64,000 nt of DNA, from the NCBI GenBank assembly GCA_903813345.2, contig CAIIXF020000003.1, forward strand, positions 4,425,815 to 4,489,814, given 5' to 3'. The notes below the pieces were generated by a model. It was not told the origin of the DNA. It saw only the letters and a list, made by a program, of their open reading frames with translations, and made no database searches. Origin of the DNA: Owenia fusiformis. Lineage: Eukaryota > Annelida > Polychaeta > Sabellida > Oweniidae. The first letter of the stretch is position 1, and every line of letters begins with the position of its first letter. Below, piece after piece: positions 52,201 to 64,000 of this stretch. A program made the position numbers and the translations under genes.

Positions 52201-53165
52201 TTTAAAATGCAAATATGTTGTAATAAATATAACTTAGAATAGACTTCTTGACACATTGTAAAATACAACACAAGGCAACAAAAGAAAACATTTTTTAAGT
52301 TGTTTATTATCTGTCATCCTGACAAATGGATTTTATTTACTAATAGACAGAATACAAAGTCCCGGAAGTGCAACAATTCAAGTTCTTGCAAAGTACTTGT
52401 AACCCGAGATGTAACCCTGCCCCGAGGGATAAATAAAAATATTCAAAATGATTTATAGTGCAGTCAGTTACGGCAATAAAACCCTCGAATTGCACATGCC
52501 ATATATAAAGCACCATTTTTTGACATACGTATCACTAATACATAATTATATTTTTGATATCTAACGAAGTGGCCCCATTTGATAATAGCAGGCCTTGAAA
52601 ATGTTGGACATTTACATGAGCTCCATGTTAATTTATCAATCTTCAAAAAATTCCCTGCACAACATTTTTAGAGAAATAAAGCCCATATTCCCAGGGTGTT
52701 ACAATAACATGATTATCTTCAAAATAAGTAGAGTTTATTTTTTCTTTAAACTGATTCCAAAGATATTTGCGTTTGAATTTTGGGAATTCTCCATAAGGAT
52801 AGAAATCTGCAATATTACAAAATTTCAACGTGGATTTTTTTAGAAAATGACACTTGAGTAAAGCCATATCGATAGCCATTTATAAAAAAAAGTCCACCGT
52901 GAAATGTTCTTATATTGCAGATTTCTATCGTTAATATATTGATTTCTGAAAATTTCTTATTTTTAATATATTTAGCCGTTAAAATCTATAAAAAAAACTA
53001 TATTATGCCCCATGTTGATTTATCAATCTTTAAAAGACCCCATGCAGAACAGTTTGAAATAAAAATGCCAAATCTCCTAATATGTTACAATTACATGATT
53101 ATCTTCAGAAAGAAAAGCATGTGCAATTGAACACCTAACTGACCACTATTAAACATTACCGGGTC
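52201..53165. other. Intergenic, nothing coding recognised
   Basis: Two halves (52610-52720 and 53010-53110) share GTTxATTTATCAATCTT and ATGATTATCTTCA at matching spacing. This suggests an old ~400-bp tandem duplication. Confidence 0.4.
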
Positions 53166-53170
53166 TTTAA

Positions 53171-54195
53171 CACGCCCGGTGATCGTGAAAATGGGACGGA
53201 GGGGGGGAGCAGGCAATTTCCGCTAGAAAATTCAACAAATCTGGTAAAATTATTTTTTCAAGACAGAGTTTACGATTGAATTGCAAATTGAATAAGCGCA
53301 CGGTATGATAAAATATGTTAGGTATTCTAGGATTATTTTTCAACTGATACTGTTTTAAGATATAAGATCTATTAAAAAAGGCGCAACGCAACCAACGTGC
53401 AAAAGTCAAAGTTTTTGCTATAAATCAAGCAACAATGGACTACACGACCTGTAATAAATACTTGTAAGTGATGTTATCATAACTAAATTAATGTCATTGC
53501 TGAATTTATAAAATAAGTTTCCATACGTAAAATAAAAAATAATCGAAAATAATTAAAATTGGACGGAGGGGGGGGGGGATGGAGGGGGGGGGGGAGTAAT
53601 AATTCTATAAAGTGAAACAACTTCACATGAATTCTTGTATTTGAAAAATGAACTCATTAACTTAGTAAGAAACTGGATGATATACCACTGGAGACTGAAA
53701 AATGGGGACATTTGGAGTAAAAGGACTTAAAGTCGCGAAACATCTCTAATCATGTCTTATATACATATTGCTCCCCCCTCCCCCTCCGTCCCCTCCCCCT
53801 CCGTCCCAAATTCATTATTTTCGATTATTTTTTATTTCACATATGGAAACTTATTTTATAAATTCAGCAATGACATTAATTTAGTTATGATAACATCACT
53901 TACAAGTATTTATTACAGGTCGTGTAGTCCATTGTTGCTTGATTTATAGCAAAAACTTTAACTTTTGCACGTTGGTTGCGTTGCGCCTTTTTTAATAGAT
54001 CTCATACCTTAGATGCGTATCGTTTCAGAAAAAATCCCAGAAAACCTAACATATTCTACCATACCGTGCGCCTATCGATTTAGCAATTCAATAGTAAACT
54101 TTTTCTTGAAAAAATAAATCTTCCAGATTTGTTGAATTTCCTAGCAGAAATTGCCTGCTCCCCCCTCCGTCCCATATTCACGATCACCGGGCGTG
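53171..54195. mobile_element. Foldback element, 1025 bp, CACGCCCGGTGATCGTGAA ends, TTTAA duplication
   Basis: Arms of about 430 bp (53171-53600 and about 53755-54195) are inverted repeats. The outer end is CACGCCCGGTGATCGTGAA, flanked by TTTAA on both sides. Both arms carry GGACGGAGGGGGG-type runs, one just inside the end and another near the centre. Nothing coding; the short frames on each strand mirror one another. Confidence 0.88.
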
Positions 54196-54543
54196 TTTAA
54201 TGTATTTAGACAGAAATGGGAACAGGTTCCATAGTAATTAAATCCTATATTCTTCCCCTACGACGATGTAATTAGAATGACAATGCAGATATCGCCTAGG
54301 GATGACATATTGTTTAATGCAATTGGAAGTGAGTGATCATCTCCGTCACTTGGTTAATTTCACAATAAAGTCAGTAGCTAATTTGATAAAAGGACAAGCA
54401 GTTTTTTCACATTGGGTGTAATTTTAAGGGCAATACCAGTTTCATTATTATGGCACACCATAAAAATAATAGTCAGTCAAGGATATGTCCGCTGCGAGAG
54501 GAAATGCGATAGCTGTTCCGCGGTAATTTGTAGAGTCATGGTA

Positions 54544-54698
54544 CAGGGTGACACAAAACGCCAACCTCCAATTTTGAAATAAATTCTAAATAAAAAGTGA
54601 ACCTTCATGAATTTATTTGTATAAATTAAATGTTTACTGCACTTATTATTAGGAAAGTCATTCCAAAGTTTGGGGTGGAGTTATTTTATGTCACCCTG
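54544..54698. mobile_element. Small TA-flanked MITE, CAGGGTGACA ends
   Basis: Ends TACAGGGTGACACAAAACGC and TTTATGTCACCCTGTA are inverted, with TA on each side. It is 155 bp long. Confidence 0.85.
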
Positions 54699-54772
54699 TA
54701 TTAAAGATCTAACGTATTGCCATCCTGTATTAAAGATCCAACGTATTGCCAGCCTGTATTAAAGATCCAATG
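54697..54772. repeat. Tandem repeat of ~31 bp, 2.5 copies
   Basis: CCTGTATTAAAGATCxAACG and TATTGCCA/G repeat three times directly after the MITE. The repeat begins with the MITE's own terminal CCCTGTA, so it may have formed by slippage after insertion or imperfect excision. Confidence 0.8.
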
Positions 54773-56412
54773 AACTATATATGGAACAAGGTTAACTTAA
54801 CATACTTCTGTATGTTCAGATATGACTAGTCCTTATAGGTCCTAGTCCAATTTTGAGTTCAGGTATACATAACTCCTTCTATAGGTCACTGATTTCTTTT
54901 CCTGTTTTACATTGTTTTAATTTAGTAATTTGTAGGCAGTTTACACAAACCATTAGTCGTAAAATGTGTATGTTGATTCTACTGAAACCGTTGGACGATT
55001 GGAACGTGCTAAATTACATTTTAAGTGAACGAGTTAAACTTAGTTAACATCTACAACTGGTTGGGCTTGTGGGCACGTGAACGTGAAAAATTACGACCTC
55101 TGGGATTTCTTCCAGTGATCTTATATCACATTTTTTCAAAAAACTTTATAACTTATTTGGGAGAAACTATTACGATGTTGCGGACTCATCCTTAGATGAA
55201 CATGATTCGACACGTTTATGTCCACGTTACAAACAGGTTTAAGTCAACTTCCCTATTATATGCGACAAGACGAATTCGACACGCCTATAAACACGTTACA
55301 AATACGTGTACGTCAACCTCCCCCCCCCGGGACCTCCCAATCATAGGCGACAAGACAATTTTGTGAATTCCATTGGTCAACACAGTTTCCAATTTCAATT
55401 AACCAGCCTATCATTCAAAGCTTATATAACCCATTAAGTTGGAGAATAAGTCATACTTTCTCTAGAGTCTGCTGCTGTCAAAACAGCGATTCTTGTAATC
55501 GATTTAGATCGATTTCCCTTGACAACATTCAGCTCCTCGAATTAAATAACAGTATTCTGCCAATTGTCGTGTTAGCAAAAGCCAGGGGAATAGCCATTAG
55601 GATGACTATTGTATCCTTAAACTAGTTAAACTGTCTTAAATGGTTTATAGGGAGATGGGTCTCGTGTTTCTTTCAGATTTCTTTGTTCACATTAATAGGA
55701 TTGGATTGATGCATTTATTGACGATATAAAGATGCCTGGTTTGTATAATACTCATTGCTAGTGTCGTGGAAAAAACGAATCGTCTGGTTGTCGGGAAAAA
55801 AGTTATCACTTACCAATTAAAGGAACTTTTATGTTAACAAGTGACAATGTTAGTTTAGTAAAGTTTATAAAGTAAGACGGCTACATTTAACTCTTTTGAT
55901 GTCATTCTTTTCAACCGAATCTATTTTTCACCTAATTAAATCGCATGTCTTAAAGTCTATTGAGGCAAAAGTATTTGTTATTAATGAGAATCTCAAAATT
56001 TAAATTTGGTCTACTCCCAACCTACTACCATCCATGGTATTTTACTTCTTGCATATAGAATTATTTGATCATTTATTTCTGCCATATACGAGATGAATAA
56101 GGTCCAAAAACCAATTTAAATAATAACAATAAACTGGATATACTGTAAAAGTGTAGGAGGTCCTATCAAATTATGGTCCTACTCCCCATTGATTTATATG
56201 GCGACCCTCATTATCTTATACACAATCAGGGCCAGTAAGGGCTGTTAAGAAAGGGGACCATAATCCCTGGGGGACCATCATTTCTTTCACAACACTTTTG
56301 ATAGAATATTATCAGAGATTAGAAAATCAGACAACGCTTCAAAGAGAAATGATGTGAGAAGTAATGACGACATTTTTTCCAAGAGAACAGATACGTCGCA
56401 CTTTTAATGCTC
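54773..56412. other. Intergenic, nothing coding recognised
   Basis: Two similar ~55-bp pieces containing CACG-TTACAAAxA and GTCAACxTCCC (55215-55270 and 55280-55330) form a short tandem duplication. No exon pattern is seen. Confidence 0.45.
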
Positions 56413-56417
56413 ATTTT

Positions 56418-58490
56418 CACGGTCCACATCCCGCTCCGTATGATATGGTCCGTTCGTGTGCTAGAATACGATCCCTTCGTGAGACAAAGAGGCCAAAATT
56501 GACAAAATGTCAGGAAAAAGTAGGAAACAGAGCGAATTTTGATATTTTGTGAATGGTTAACTATAGGCAACATAATTACCTATGAATTCATGAAAAAAGC
56601 AAGAAAAAAATATCAAGGCTTCATAGGTGAAAATAGGTCGAACATAGACTTTTCACGACAGAATACACTTCAATTGCAATAATTCTTTTATATTACCTTA
56701 TACATATCTAATTTCGTGCAATTTATAAAGTACATGCATTAATGCGTGCGACTGATAAACAAACATGACGTAATACATCACAAAAGTACATGAAAATGTG
56801 GTTTAAAACTCGAATAGAAGGATCCGACCCTACCACAGCTAGGATTCGACCAAGTCGTGTGAGGATAATTTGGGGACTCCGACCATGTCCTGTTAATAGT
56901 TCCATCTTTTCGTGTTCTTTGCACGACTAATTAATGCCCCAGTGCTAAGATTGATCTCTGAATGGAATAGGTTATCTCCAGTCTATTCCACCATATCTTT
57001 GTTCAAAAGTAAAATCAAAAACAAATCTTGAAAGTTTAATGACTTCAATACAACTTCTAAACTCAATCTTTCTCGAAAACAAGAAATTACCTTGAACAGA
57101 CAAGAATTAGATGCGGACTCTAATTTGAATCACAAAATATTGCTCATGATTTCCCTAATACAGCTAATCTAATTGTCTGTGGTAAGAGTACAACTCCTAA
57201 ACACTCGATTCTGCAATGTAAGCGCCATTCAACCCATTAATAAACCCTTGAGCAGCAAAATCTTGAGACCCATCTAATTGAACAAGATAAAACTGAATTT
57301 TTAATTTTCAAAAACTCATTTTCAATTGAACAGGATTCTCGATTAAAAGGAAGGCTCGTTGATTTTATTCTTAGCTTGGCCTAACCCATTTTATTCTGAC
57401 ATACTTTTCACCATTAAGTTAGCACAATTGTATGTATAACTCACTCAATTAATTTGATTTATGTTCATTCCAAAACGCTAGCCTGTAATGCACATTGCGC
57501 TAGGCAGCGACCTGTGTAACTTCTTTACTGCAATATAATTTGAAATGATGTATAATGAACTGAAAAAATCTTTTCGTGTGAAAAAATCCGACCAATTCGT
57601 GTTTTACGTATACAAAAAAAAATATATTCAAATTGGCATGCATATATACGATCATTGTATCATATAATTTATTTTTGTATATGCCATCCGTTTCAACATG
57701 AACTGGTCTGCTTGGACGACTGGATAATTCATGAGAATAAGTTGGCTTTGGGGTGTGGATGTCGATGGTAGTTCATTTTTATTTTCGTCTAAATAAGTGT
57801 CCGTTTCACTCTCTGTATCGGCACTTTTAACGACATCTAGAAAAGATGAACAACCATAATTAGCTATTGAGCTTTAATACACTGACTCTAGTGTAATAGA
57901 TATATTAACTTCCATGGATTTAGTATGGTAACTTTAAAATATGTTCATGGTATTTATTGGTTCAAAACACGACAATATGGAGCTCAAAACACGGTAGGGT
58001 CGGAAATGAAACACGGTAGGATCGTAAGAGAGACGCGCGTGGGTCGGATCCATTCTAAACATTTAACCTGCAGAGTCGGATCCTCTTCTAATTTGCTTTT
58101 GACCATTTTAAAATCAGTATATACCAAGAAACATTCAATTGGCGTTATTTCATCGATCAATATATACAAAGGCTTCATTTGATTAACATAATATACCATA
58201 AAGTAGTATATTTGACACGTAAATGACGATAAGGAAGCAGAAACTCACTCTCTCCGCATGTATGTCGTCACCACAAATAAATCCAATGTTTTTGAGCATT
58301 CAAATACTTAGACAATTTTTTCAATTTAATATTCATATATTTATCAATTTAAATCGCGCAGTATAAATGTAAACTCGAAGAATACTCTAATAATAAAACT
58401 CACCTCCGAATTTCCTCCCTATAGAAGCGGTATGGTCGGATCTTGTGCACACGAACGGACCATATCATACGGAGCGGGATGTGGACCGTG
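56418..58490. mobile_element. 2.07-kb DNA element, perfect 44-bp terminal inverted repeats, ATTTT duplication
   Basis: CACGGTCCACATCCCGCTCC starts a 44-bp terminal repeat whose exact complement ends at 58490. ATTTT flanks both sides (56413-17 and 58491-95). Subterminal repeats of GGTxGGATC/GATCCGACC (56820, 58010-58080, 58430) recur in both orientations, which is typical of transposase-binding sites. No full transposase frame is present, so it is a non-autonomous or decayed copy. The identical ends suggest recent movement. Confidence 0.85.
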
Positions 58491-58495
58491 ATTTT

Positions 58496-59864
58496 AAATG
58501 GAATAGAATAAACACAACATATTGCAAAAATATATAAACAACACAAGCACATGAGATCTATTGGAGGCTTGAACCATTTAAATGAGTAAGTAACGCTTTT
58601 TTCTCAATGAGGCAAACTTTCTTTTAAAATCATATATTTCCAACCATTGATTTTAAACATGGTGAAACAAACTGAAACAACCACTGTCTTTATCATTCAG
58701 TCGCTTATGTTTCTGACCAATCAGAATATGAGAGATCATCGTTGCATCGCAAGTGAAGATGTTAATACCACGACGATTGCCGATTCGGCTTCAATGAACC
58801 AATCATATTCCTCAATGATTAGGGCAAGATTTTCGGCCATTTTCGGTTGCGATCTTGCGGCCCCATTAGAATATTTGTACAGTGCTGGTATATATTAATT
58901 CTCCATTTCTCTGTTCGCTCTTTGAATCAGAACGTTCGCATATATGGTGCATATATGTACTCAAAAAGGACAAAATTTGATTGGTCAATATTTTTCAACG
59001 ATGCATTTCGTGTAGCTATTTGTGAGACCCGAAAGTTCTAAATCAAATTAATTACGCAATTTTGTTTTTACACCCGCAAGCTAAATAAAAAAATGACACC
59101 ATCGGAATTCTTCTTCTTTGTCATTGAATTAATAGTCAGTATACCAGATTTAATCAATAAAAGATTATACAATTAACAACAAAATTCGGAAACGAGTATG
59201 TAAGATTTGCTTTCGAACCACTAAACTTGACCTAGATAATAGCGACGTGTCTTCTTTGGTCAAATGCTCAGTTGTTTGTGGGTTTTCAACGTAACTCTAT
59301 AATGTAATATGAAGATGAGTACTTTTATTCAGTTGTTGCATCGATGTTACAGTTTGTAGTGCGGTAATATTGGCATGAACGTGTTGAAAGTCGAATGGAA
59401 TTGCTTTTTCCAATATGGCGACTAGTCACGTGACTTCTTCTCTTCCGGAATATACTCCCATTTTCAATCATTGTTTTCACCCCGTTAGGAGCCAATAAAA
59501 TGAAAAAAAATATATGTTATATAAAGATTATTAAAAGACTAATTGTTTCTGATAGTTTGTTTTCTCCGATCGCATGGAGATTCGATCGAAAATATCGCTT
59601 GAAAAATGGGTATGAAAATCCCCATGTTAAACCAACGGGGAAAAACAAGGTAGAAAACTTTTGTTCCCCCGCGAACTGCATCATGGGAAATATTTTGACC
59701 TTATAAGGAAAAACTTTCGCGCCATCTTTATTAGAGATTCAATACTACCGAATCCGCGATTTTAAGAATTGATTAGTCGTTTTATTGCCATATTTTCTTG
59801 AATTTTAACATTTAATGTCCCAAACTCACACAAACTGCAGAAAAGTATACACCATAAATCATAT
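58496..59864. other. Intergenic, nothing coding recognised
   Basis: No repeat pair or splice-consistent exons are seen. A CACGTGACTTCTTCTCTTCC stretch near 59435 with ATGGCGACTAG resembles promoter-type sequence, but nothing downstream looks coding. Confidence 0.4.
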
Positions 59865-60350
59865 ATACCAAAATGAGTGTCTCAAAGGCTTCACACCAGC
59901 GTATGCATAGTTCATTTGTCACGAGTTTGAGCTGAAATTACGCCAAAATGAAGTAGGCTCAGGGTAGTCTCTGCCAGGTTTGTTTATTGTGGTAAGCTTG
60001 TAAGTGCTCAGAAGCAAATAATTCATGTGCGCAAAATAATCAAATAATCTGATTGGTTAAAACTTTGCTGCACATGCGCACAATGTATGCCATGTTTTTT
60101 CTAGTGATTTCGTTTCGTTTCATGGAGTTTGCGTTTCAGTGTAACTTCCGCAAAAATGGCGGACCATGAACAGAATTAACAGGTAAAATCACTTCGTAAT
60201 TTCAAGAGAACTTTTTACCTATAATAGCAAAACTTTTGTTTTATTTGTGCATTCTATCTATCAGATAAGAGTCTCAGGGGTATTTAGGCAAATTTATTTT
60301 GGTAGGAGCACTCTGTTTAGTTTGAAAACGCACCCTTAATTATTATATAT
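59865..60350. repeat. Inverted partner of the 47740-48235 repeat
   Basis: It shares TCACGAGTTTGAGCTGAAAT, CTAGTGATTTCGTTTCGTTT and CAGTGTAACTTCCGCAAAAA in the opposite orientation. It carries CAAAAATGGCGGAC, resembling a YY1-type initiator motif; no transcript start is claimed. Confidence 0.72.
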
Positions 60351-61904
60351 CAGCACTGTACATGTGATTTTGGAATGTAAAACGGGATGCGCAATTTTCA
60401 TCTTAATGATAATTAATAAGAGTAAGGGGTGAATTTACTTCTAAGTGTTACATAACATACAGTATGATTAATTGAGTAGTATGCTTAAATGATGGGTCAC
60501 GTGTTTCGTTTGGTATTTCTCTTACAACATATCATAAAGAGAAGCCATTTTGATCAATCTTACTCTGTGTACGTATACATACATATGTATATGAATTCTC
60601 GGAACTATCGAGTTATGAACGAAAAACAAACACTTTTCATCAAATTAAAGTACGGGAATCACAAAATGGCATATTTTGCATCATAAGGTGGCTTTTGCTC
60701 AAGGACTAGAACGAAAATAATATTTGTATTCTTTGATTGAAATGAGCTTGTACATAATAAGATCCTTCGAGAGAATTGTATCTGAAATGGTAATGACCTT
60801 GAGATATTTTCTCAACTTAAAATGAAAATTCAACCAAATTCATTCACAATGACCCTGCCGTTTTATTATCATCTATCTATATATTTTCCATCTCTCTTAT
60901 TTTTCACCCTTATTCAAATACAAGATATAATGGCGTGTATTCTTATTCGCAGGATTTGAGTGTATCATCGAGAAATGGCTTTTTAATGATAGCATAAAAG
61001 ACTCACAAAACCAAAATCAATACACTATTAGCTGTTGTTAGCGTCGCAAATATTAGCCGTGAGCTTGTGTTTTTACCCTAATTTCTGCTAAATGTTGAAT
61101 GAATTCCTCCAGTTTTATACAATCATTTATTAATGCATCTGTCGAAGTATTAGTGGAGCATATATTTGCTTTATTTACACCAATCTCCAATTCTCAGTTT
61201 TAAAACATTACCATATGGTTTTTTTATTCTCAGGGAAAGTTACAGGTTCATAAAATAAAAAGAAGCATTGCTATTATGATCACAATCCAGCGGTAACTGC
61301 AGTGTACATGTCGTAAAATGTAAATGTCGTAAAATATAGTTAAGTGAAATATGTATGAACAACCACTCTTGCAATAAGATTTAACTGCGACTATTAAATC
61401 GCTGTTTCGCTCTTCAAAAAGGTAGCTTTAACTAACAAAAGAGATTCAAAATGACTAACTGAAAATGCTATAAAATTCCACTTCTTGATGCTGTCATAAT
61501 ATCACTAGAATGTCATTGAAAGGAGAAATGAAAAATGGCATTTCTTCGATTGTAAATACCTCGATACATTTTGAAATTATTAAAAACAACTGATAGATTT
61601 TAAACTCCAAACGTTTTATTAGAAATGTTGTTAAAACTGTATTAGAGTCAGACTCAATTAATATATGTCACTAATTAGGTCAAATAAAATGATTATGGTC
61701 GAATGTCGTCAAAGGATTGCACATCTTAACATTCAGCATTTCTAATTGTACATTATTAATACTATTTATGCGTCCTAGGGTTCATGTCATAAAAGCGAGA
61801 AGTAAAAATCGTGTTCTATGAAACCATTGACATTCCATTATTTATTTTTTCGATTGGAACGCCGTCTTACATGATCTGAAAGTTGTTTTCAATGAACAGT
61901 GTTT
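60351..61904. other. Intergenic, nothing coding recognised
   Basis: AT-rich with a few short tandem pieces (TGTCGTAAAATGTAAATGTC near 61310). No coding sequence is recognised. Confidence 0.45.
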
Positions 61905-62330
61905 TCAATTCAATTCAATTTCGATTTTTTTTTAAATTCTTATATAGTATACACAAAAACAAGCCGCTAGACACCCTAGTGGGTATATGTTGCGGTTTAA
62001 CAGAATGACAGAATTTAAAATGACATCTAGACTACATACGCTCGTATAAGAGAAAGCACTTATATTATGTTACATGTAGGTATATAAAAATAGTATTTAC
62101 AATTAATTTTTGAATGTACAATGTAGAAATGTTACAAAAAATCAGGTACAGTATAATAATGCAACTGTCTTGTGTAATGATGATGAACATTAATGTTTAT
62201 ATCAAACAAGTCTTGAAATAGAATTTTTGGAAGACTTGGGTGTTTAATAAATATATGTTTATACCTTTTACATTATATATAAAAAAAACTAACGAGATGA
62301 ACTCTATTTTTCATATTCCTCCTGAAAGTA
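61905..62330 (-). mobile_element. 3' end of a decayed non-LTR retrotransposon
   Basis: Read on the minus strand this gives the broken C-terminal end of a reverse transcriptase (HHHYTRQ near 62180, the counterpart of HDHNTRQ in the 26.8-28.4 kb copy). A 3' UTR with CCCACTAGGGTGTC and an AATTGAATTGAATTG tail at 61905-61920 follow. Stops and frame breaks are present in the coding remnant. Same broad family as the 26846-28700 copy, but older. Confidence 0.72.
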
Positions 62331-63012
62331 CCAACAGTCTAAATGGCAATAAAATATGTAGATAAAAAAGCCTCTAAACATGGCATCATAATATCTCATA
62401 ATTGAAACCCTAAACCTAATTTGTTAACCATGAAAGTCGCTTTATATCTCTTGAATAAGGCGGAAATTGGTGAGATTCGCCCCGCCGGAAGAAAATCAAC
62501 CTCGGGGCCATTGACCCCGTCATTGCTGAAGTATATCAGGGTACATATATCCTCATAATAATGACAGCTAATATTATAAATTGGATTACTGCAAGCAAAA
62601 AATCATGTATGAGCCTTAATAATTAGAGGAAAGTAGCTATTACGGGTGATAACTGAGGTTTATCATGATTTTATGAAGTTTTAATTCCCTGAGTACGCCA
62701 TAAGAACAGGTCAATGATCCTAAAAACTTGCACCTTTTTCAGTTGGCGAAATATTTCATGTCACACCTTGGCAGATATGTATGTCGGGCGGCATGGGCTA
62801 ATTGGATATTTTCCGTGTATGTAAACTTTAATCAACAGAGCAAATACTAAAATTGGAACATATGTACAATCCCCATAAAAAGCTTGTCCACAGAAATTAT
62901 TCTATTCTAACATTTGTTAAATCATATTCATGGATGCGAAATTGAGACTTATCCAATCCGACAATATTCAAGTACTAGTATTTAGATTTCAATTAATAAT
63001 ATTTATTAAGGA
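62331..63012. other. Intergenic, nothing coding recognised
   Basis: A GC-richer block at 62460-62515 (GCCCCGCCGG, TCGGGGCC, GACCCCG) stands out from the AT-rich surroundings but has no clear structure. Confidence 0.4.
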
Positions 63013-63159
63013 ATATAGCCCAAAGAGCTGGTGTATTATAATCGAATACACCCTGCAGGGCTAGGTACAAACGTTTTCTGTACCTCGAACGACCGAAAGC
63101 TTTTGTGCCTATCCCTAGGGGTGTATTCGATTATATTACACCCGCGCTGGGGGCTATAT
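63013..63159. mobile_element. Foldback MITE, 147 bp
   Basis: ATATAGCCC pairs with GGGCTATAT. The arms continue as GGTGTATTATAATCGAATAC pairing with GTATTCGATTATATTACACC. The inner loop has a second palindrome (AGGTAC/GTACCT). Confidence 0.83.
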
Positions 63160-64000
63160 AACGATTCGAACATAAACCCTTACCAAAATATTGCAAAATC
63201 ATCAATTTTCAGGTTCATTTCCACTCTTCATTTCCTACTTCCGTTGTTTGAGCTTTTGGCTGTTCCAATTTGTTAACTTACCTCCTCACCCCGACTTAAG
63301 TTTTTTTATTGACATTTTGGCCTATTCTATTTGTTTCACGCATATCTACAACATTGATAATTATTGAAATTATTTATATATTGCCCAGAAATAAAAAAGA
63401 TCTCGACCATATCCATATCAAGGAGTAATCACTGCATTCTGCTAAGTTCTTTCGCCCTCTTTACTTTGACCTTTTGATTAATTTTATGTTTTTCGCCATC
63501 TATTGAGAAATTTAAAAGGCAAACATGTAAACAATTTAACAATGTTTTTGACCAGTCATTTTGCAGACGAGAGGGGGTGCCAAAAGAACGGAACAGCTTG
63601 AACTCACCAATGAGTGCACTGAACGAAACACTTGATACAGAGCCGGGGCATGGATCTCGAATATACCCCGGGTGAAACATTGACTTTGTTCACAGTTTAT
63701 AGAAGGCGTGAATACAGTCATGTTTGAATTAATATCAAATCATGTTCATGTTTTGCGAATTGAGACTCATCCAATCCGATCATATACTTGACAATGTATA
63801 ACCGATGAAGAATAACTATATAAAAGCTTTGAAAATAATAAAAGTCGATAACTATTATTAATTGACTTAAATTAACATGGTTTCCAAAGTATTAACAGAC
63901 TTCTATTTACAGGGTTTCCAAATATGAAGGGGGGGGGGTGTACGTCATCATGCTCTATCGGTTTAAAATGAACACCTAGATTGTATACAAAGTGAAACAA
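63160..64000. other. Window end, nothing recognised
   Basis: Only short frames without motifs. A direct echo (GCGAAATTGAGACTTATCCAA at about 62937 and GCGAATTGAGACTCATCCAA at about 63756) suggests a small duplication on both sides of the foldback MITE. Confidence 0.4.

Noticed and set aside
1-64000. tRNA or rRNA genes
   Set aside because: No cloverleaf-compatible segment with A and B box spacing was noticed by eye; a tRNA scan would be needed to exclude them.

Overview
The window is AT-rich nuclear DNA from an invertebrate animal. Both genes are split by GT-AG introns. Neither protein family, nor the non-LTR retrotransposon, nor the many short inverted-repeat DNA elements with TA or 5-bp target duplications would occur together in a prokaryote. 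A galaxin-type cysteine-rich protein and a GABA-B-like class C receptor together suggest a marine invertebrate (cnidarian or lophotrochozoan); I cannot place it more closely.

Two multi-exon genes can be assembled by reading exon edges and phases. (1) Minus strand, 26027 down to 7762: a GABA-B-like class C GPCR of at least 15 exons, giving about 821 residues. It has a signal peptide, a bilobed Venus-flytrap domain, helices TM1, TM2, TM3, TM5, TM6 and TM7, and a cytoplasmic tail. I cannot find a convincing TM4 exon, nor the usual WNL/SY segment of lobe 1. (2) Plus strand, 30708 to 45987: a seven-exon secreted galaxin-like protein of about 770 residues. It has a signal peptide, an Arg-rich six-cysteine module with beta-defensin spacing, Thr/Gly- and Asp/Glu-rich linkers, and about thirty di-cysteine galaxin repeats interrupted by a Tyr-rich block. 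The two genes diverge from the interval 26-30.7 kb, which holds a 5'-truncated non-LTR reverse transcriptase (about 26846-28700) and a diverged copy of the receptor gene's own 3' flank (29080-30260).

The rest, 1-7.7 kb and 46-64 kb plus most introns, is packed with non-autonomous elements. These include long inverted-repeat elements (2380-5450, 32107-35773, 36940-40190, 53171-54195), mariner-like TA-flanked elements (19251-20041, 21690-22781, 43654-44713, 54544-54698), small foldback MITEs with 5-bp duplications, and a 1.6-kb degenerate pentanucleotide satellite (37571-39190) inside one long inverted repeat.

The most unusual recurrent pattern occurs once in each gene. The 3' end of an exon together with its splice donor is tandemly duplicated, and one of the extra copies has been split by a MITE with a 5-bp target duplication (14.2-13.4 kb in the receptor; 31.54-32.09 kb in the galaxin-like gene). 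No tRNA, rRNA or CRISPR was recognised, and no intact transposase.
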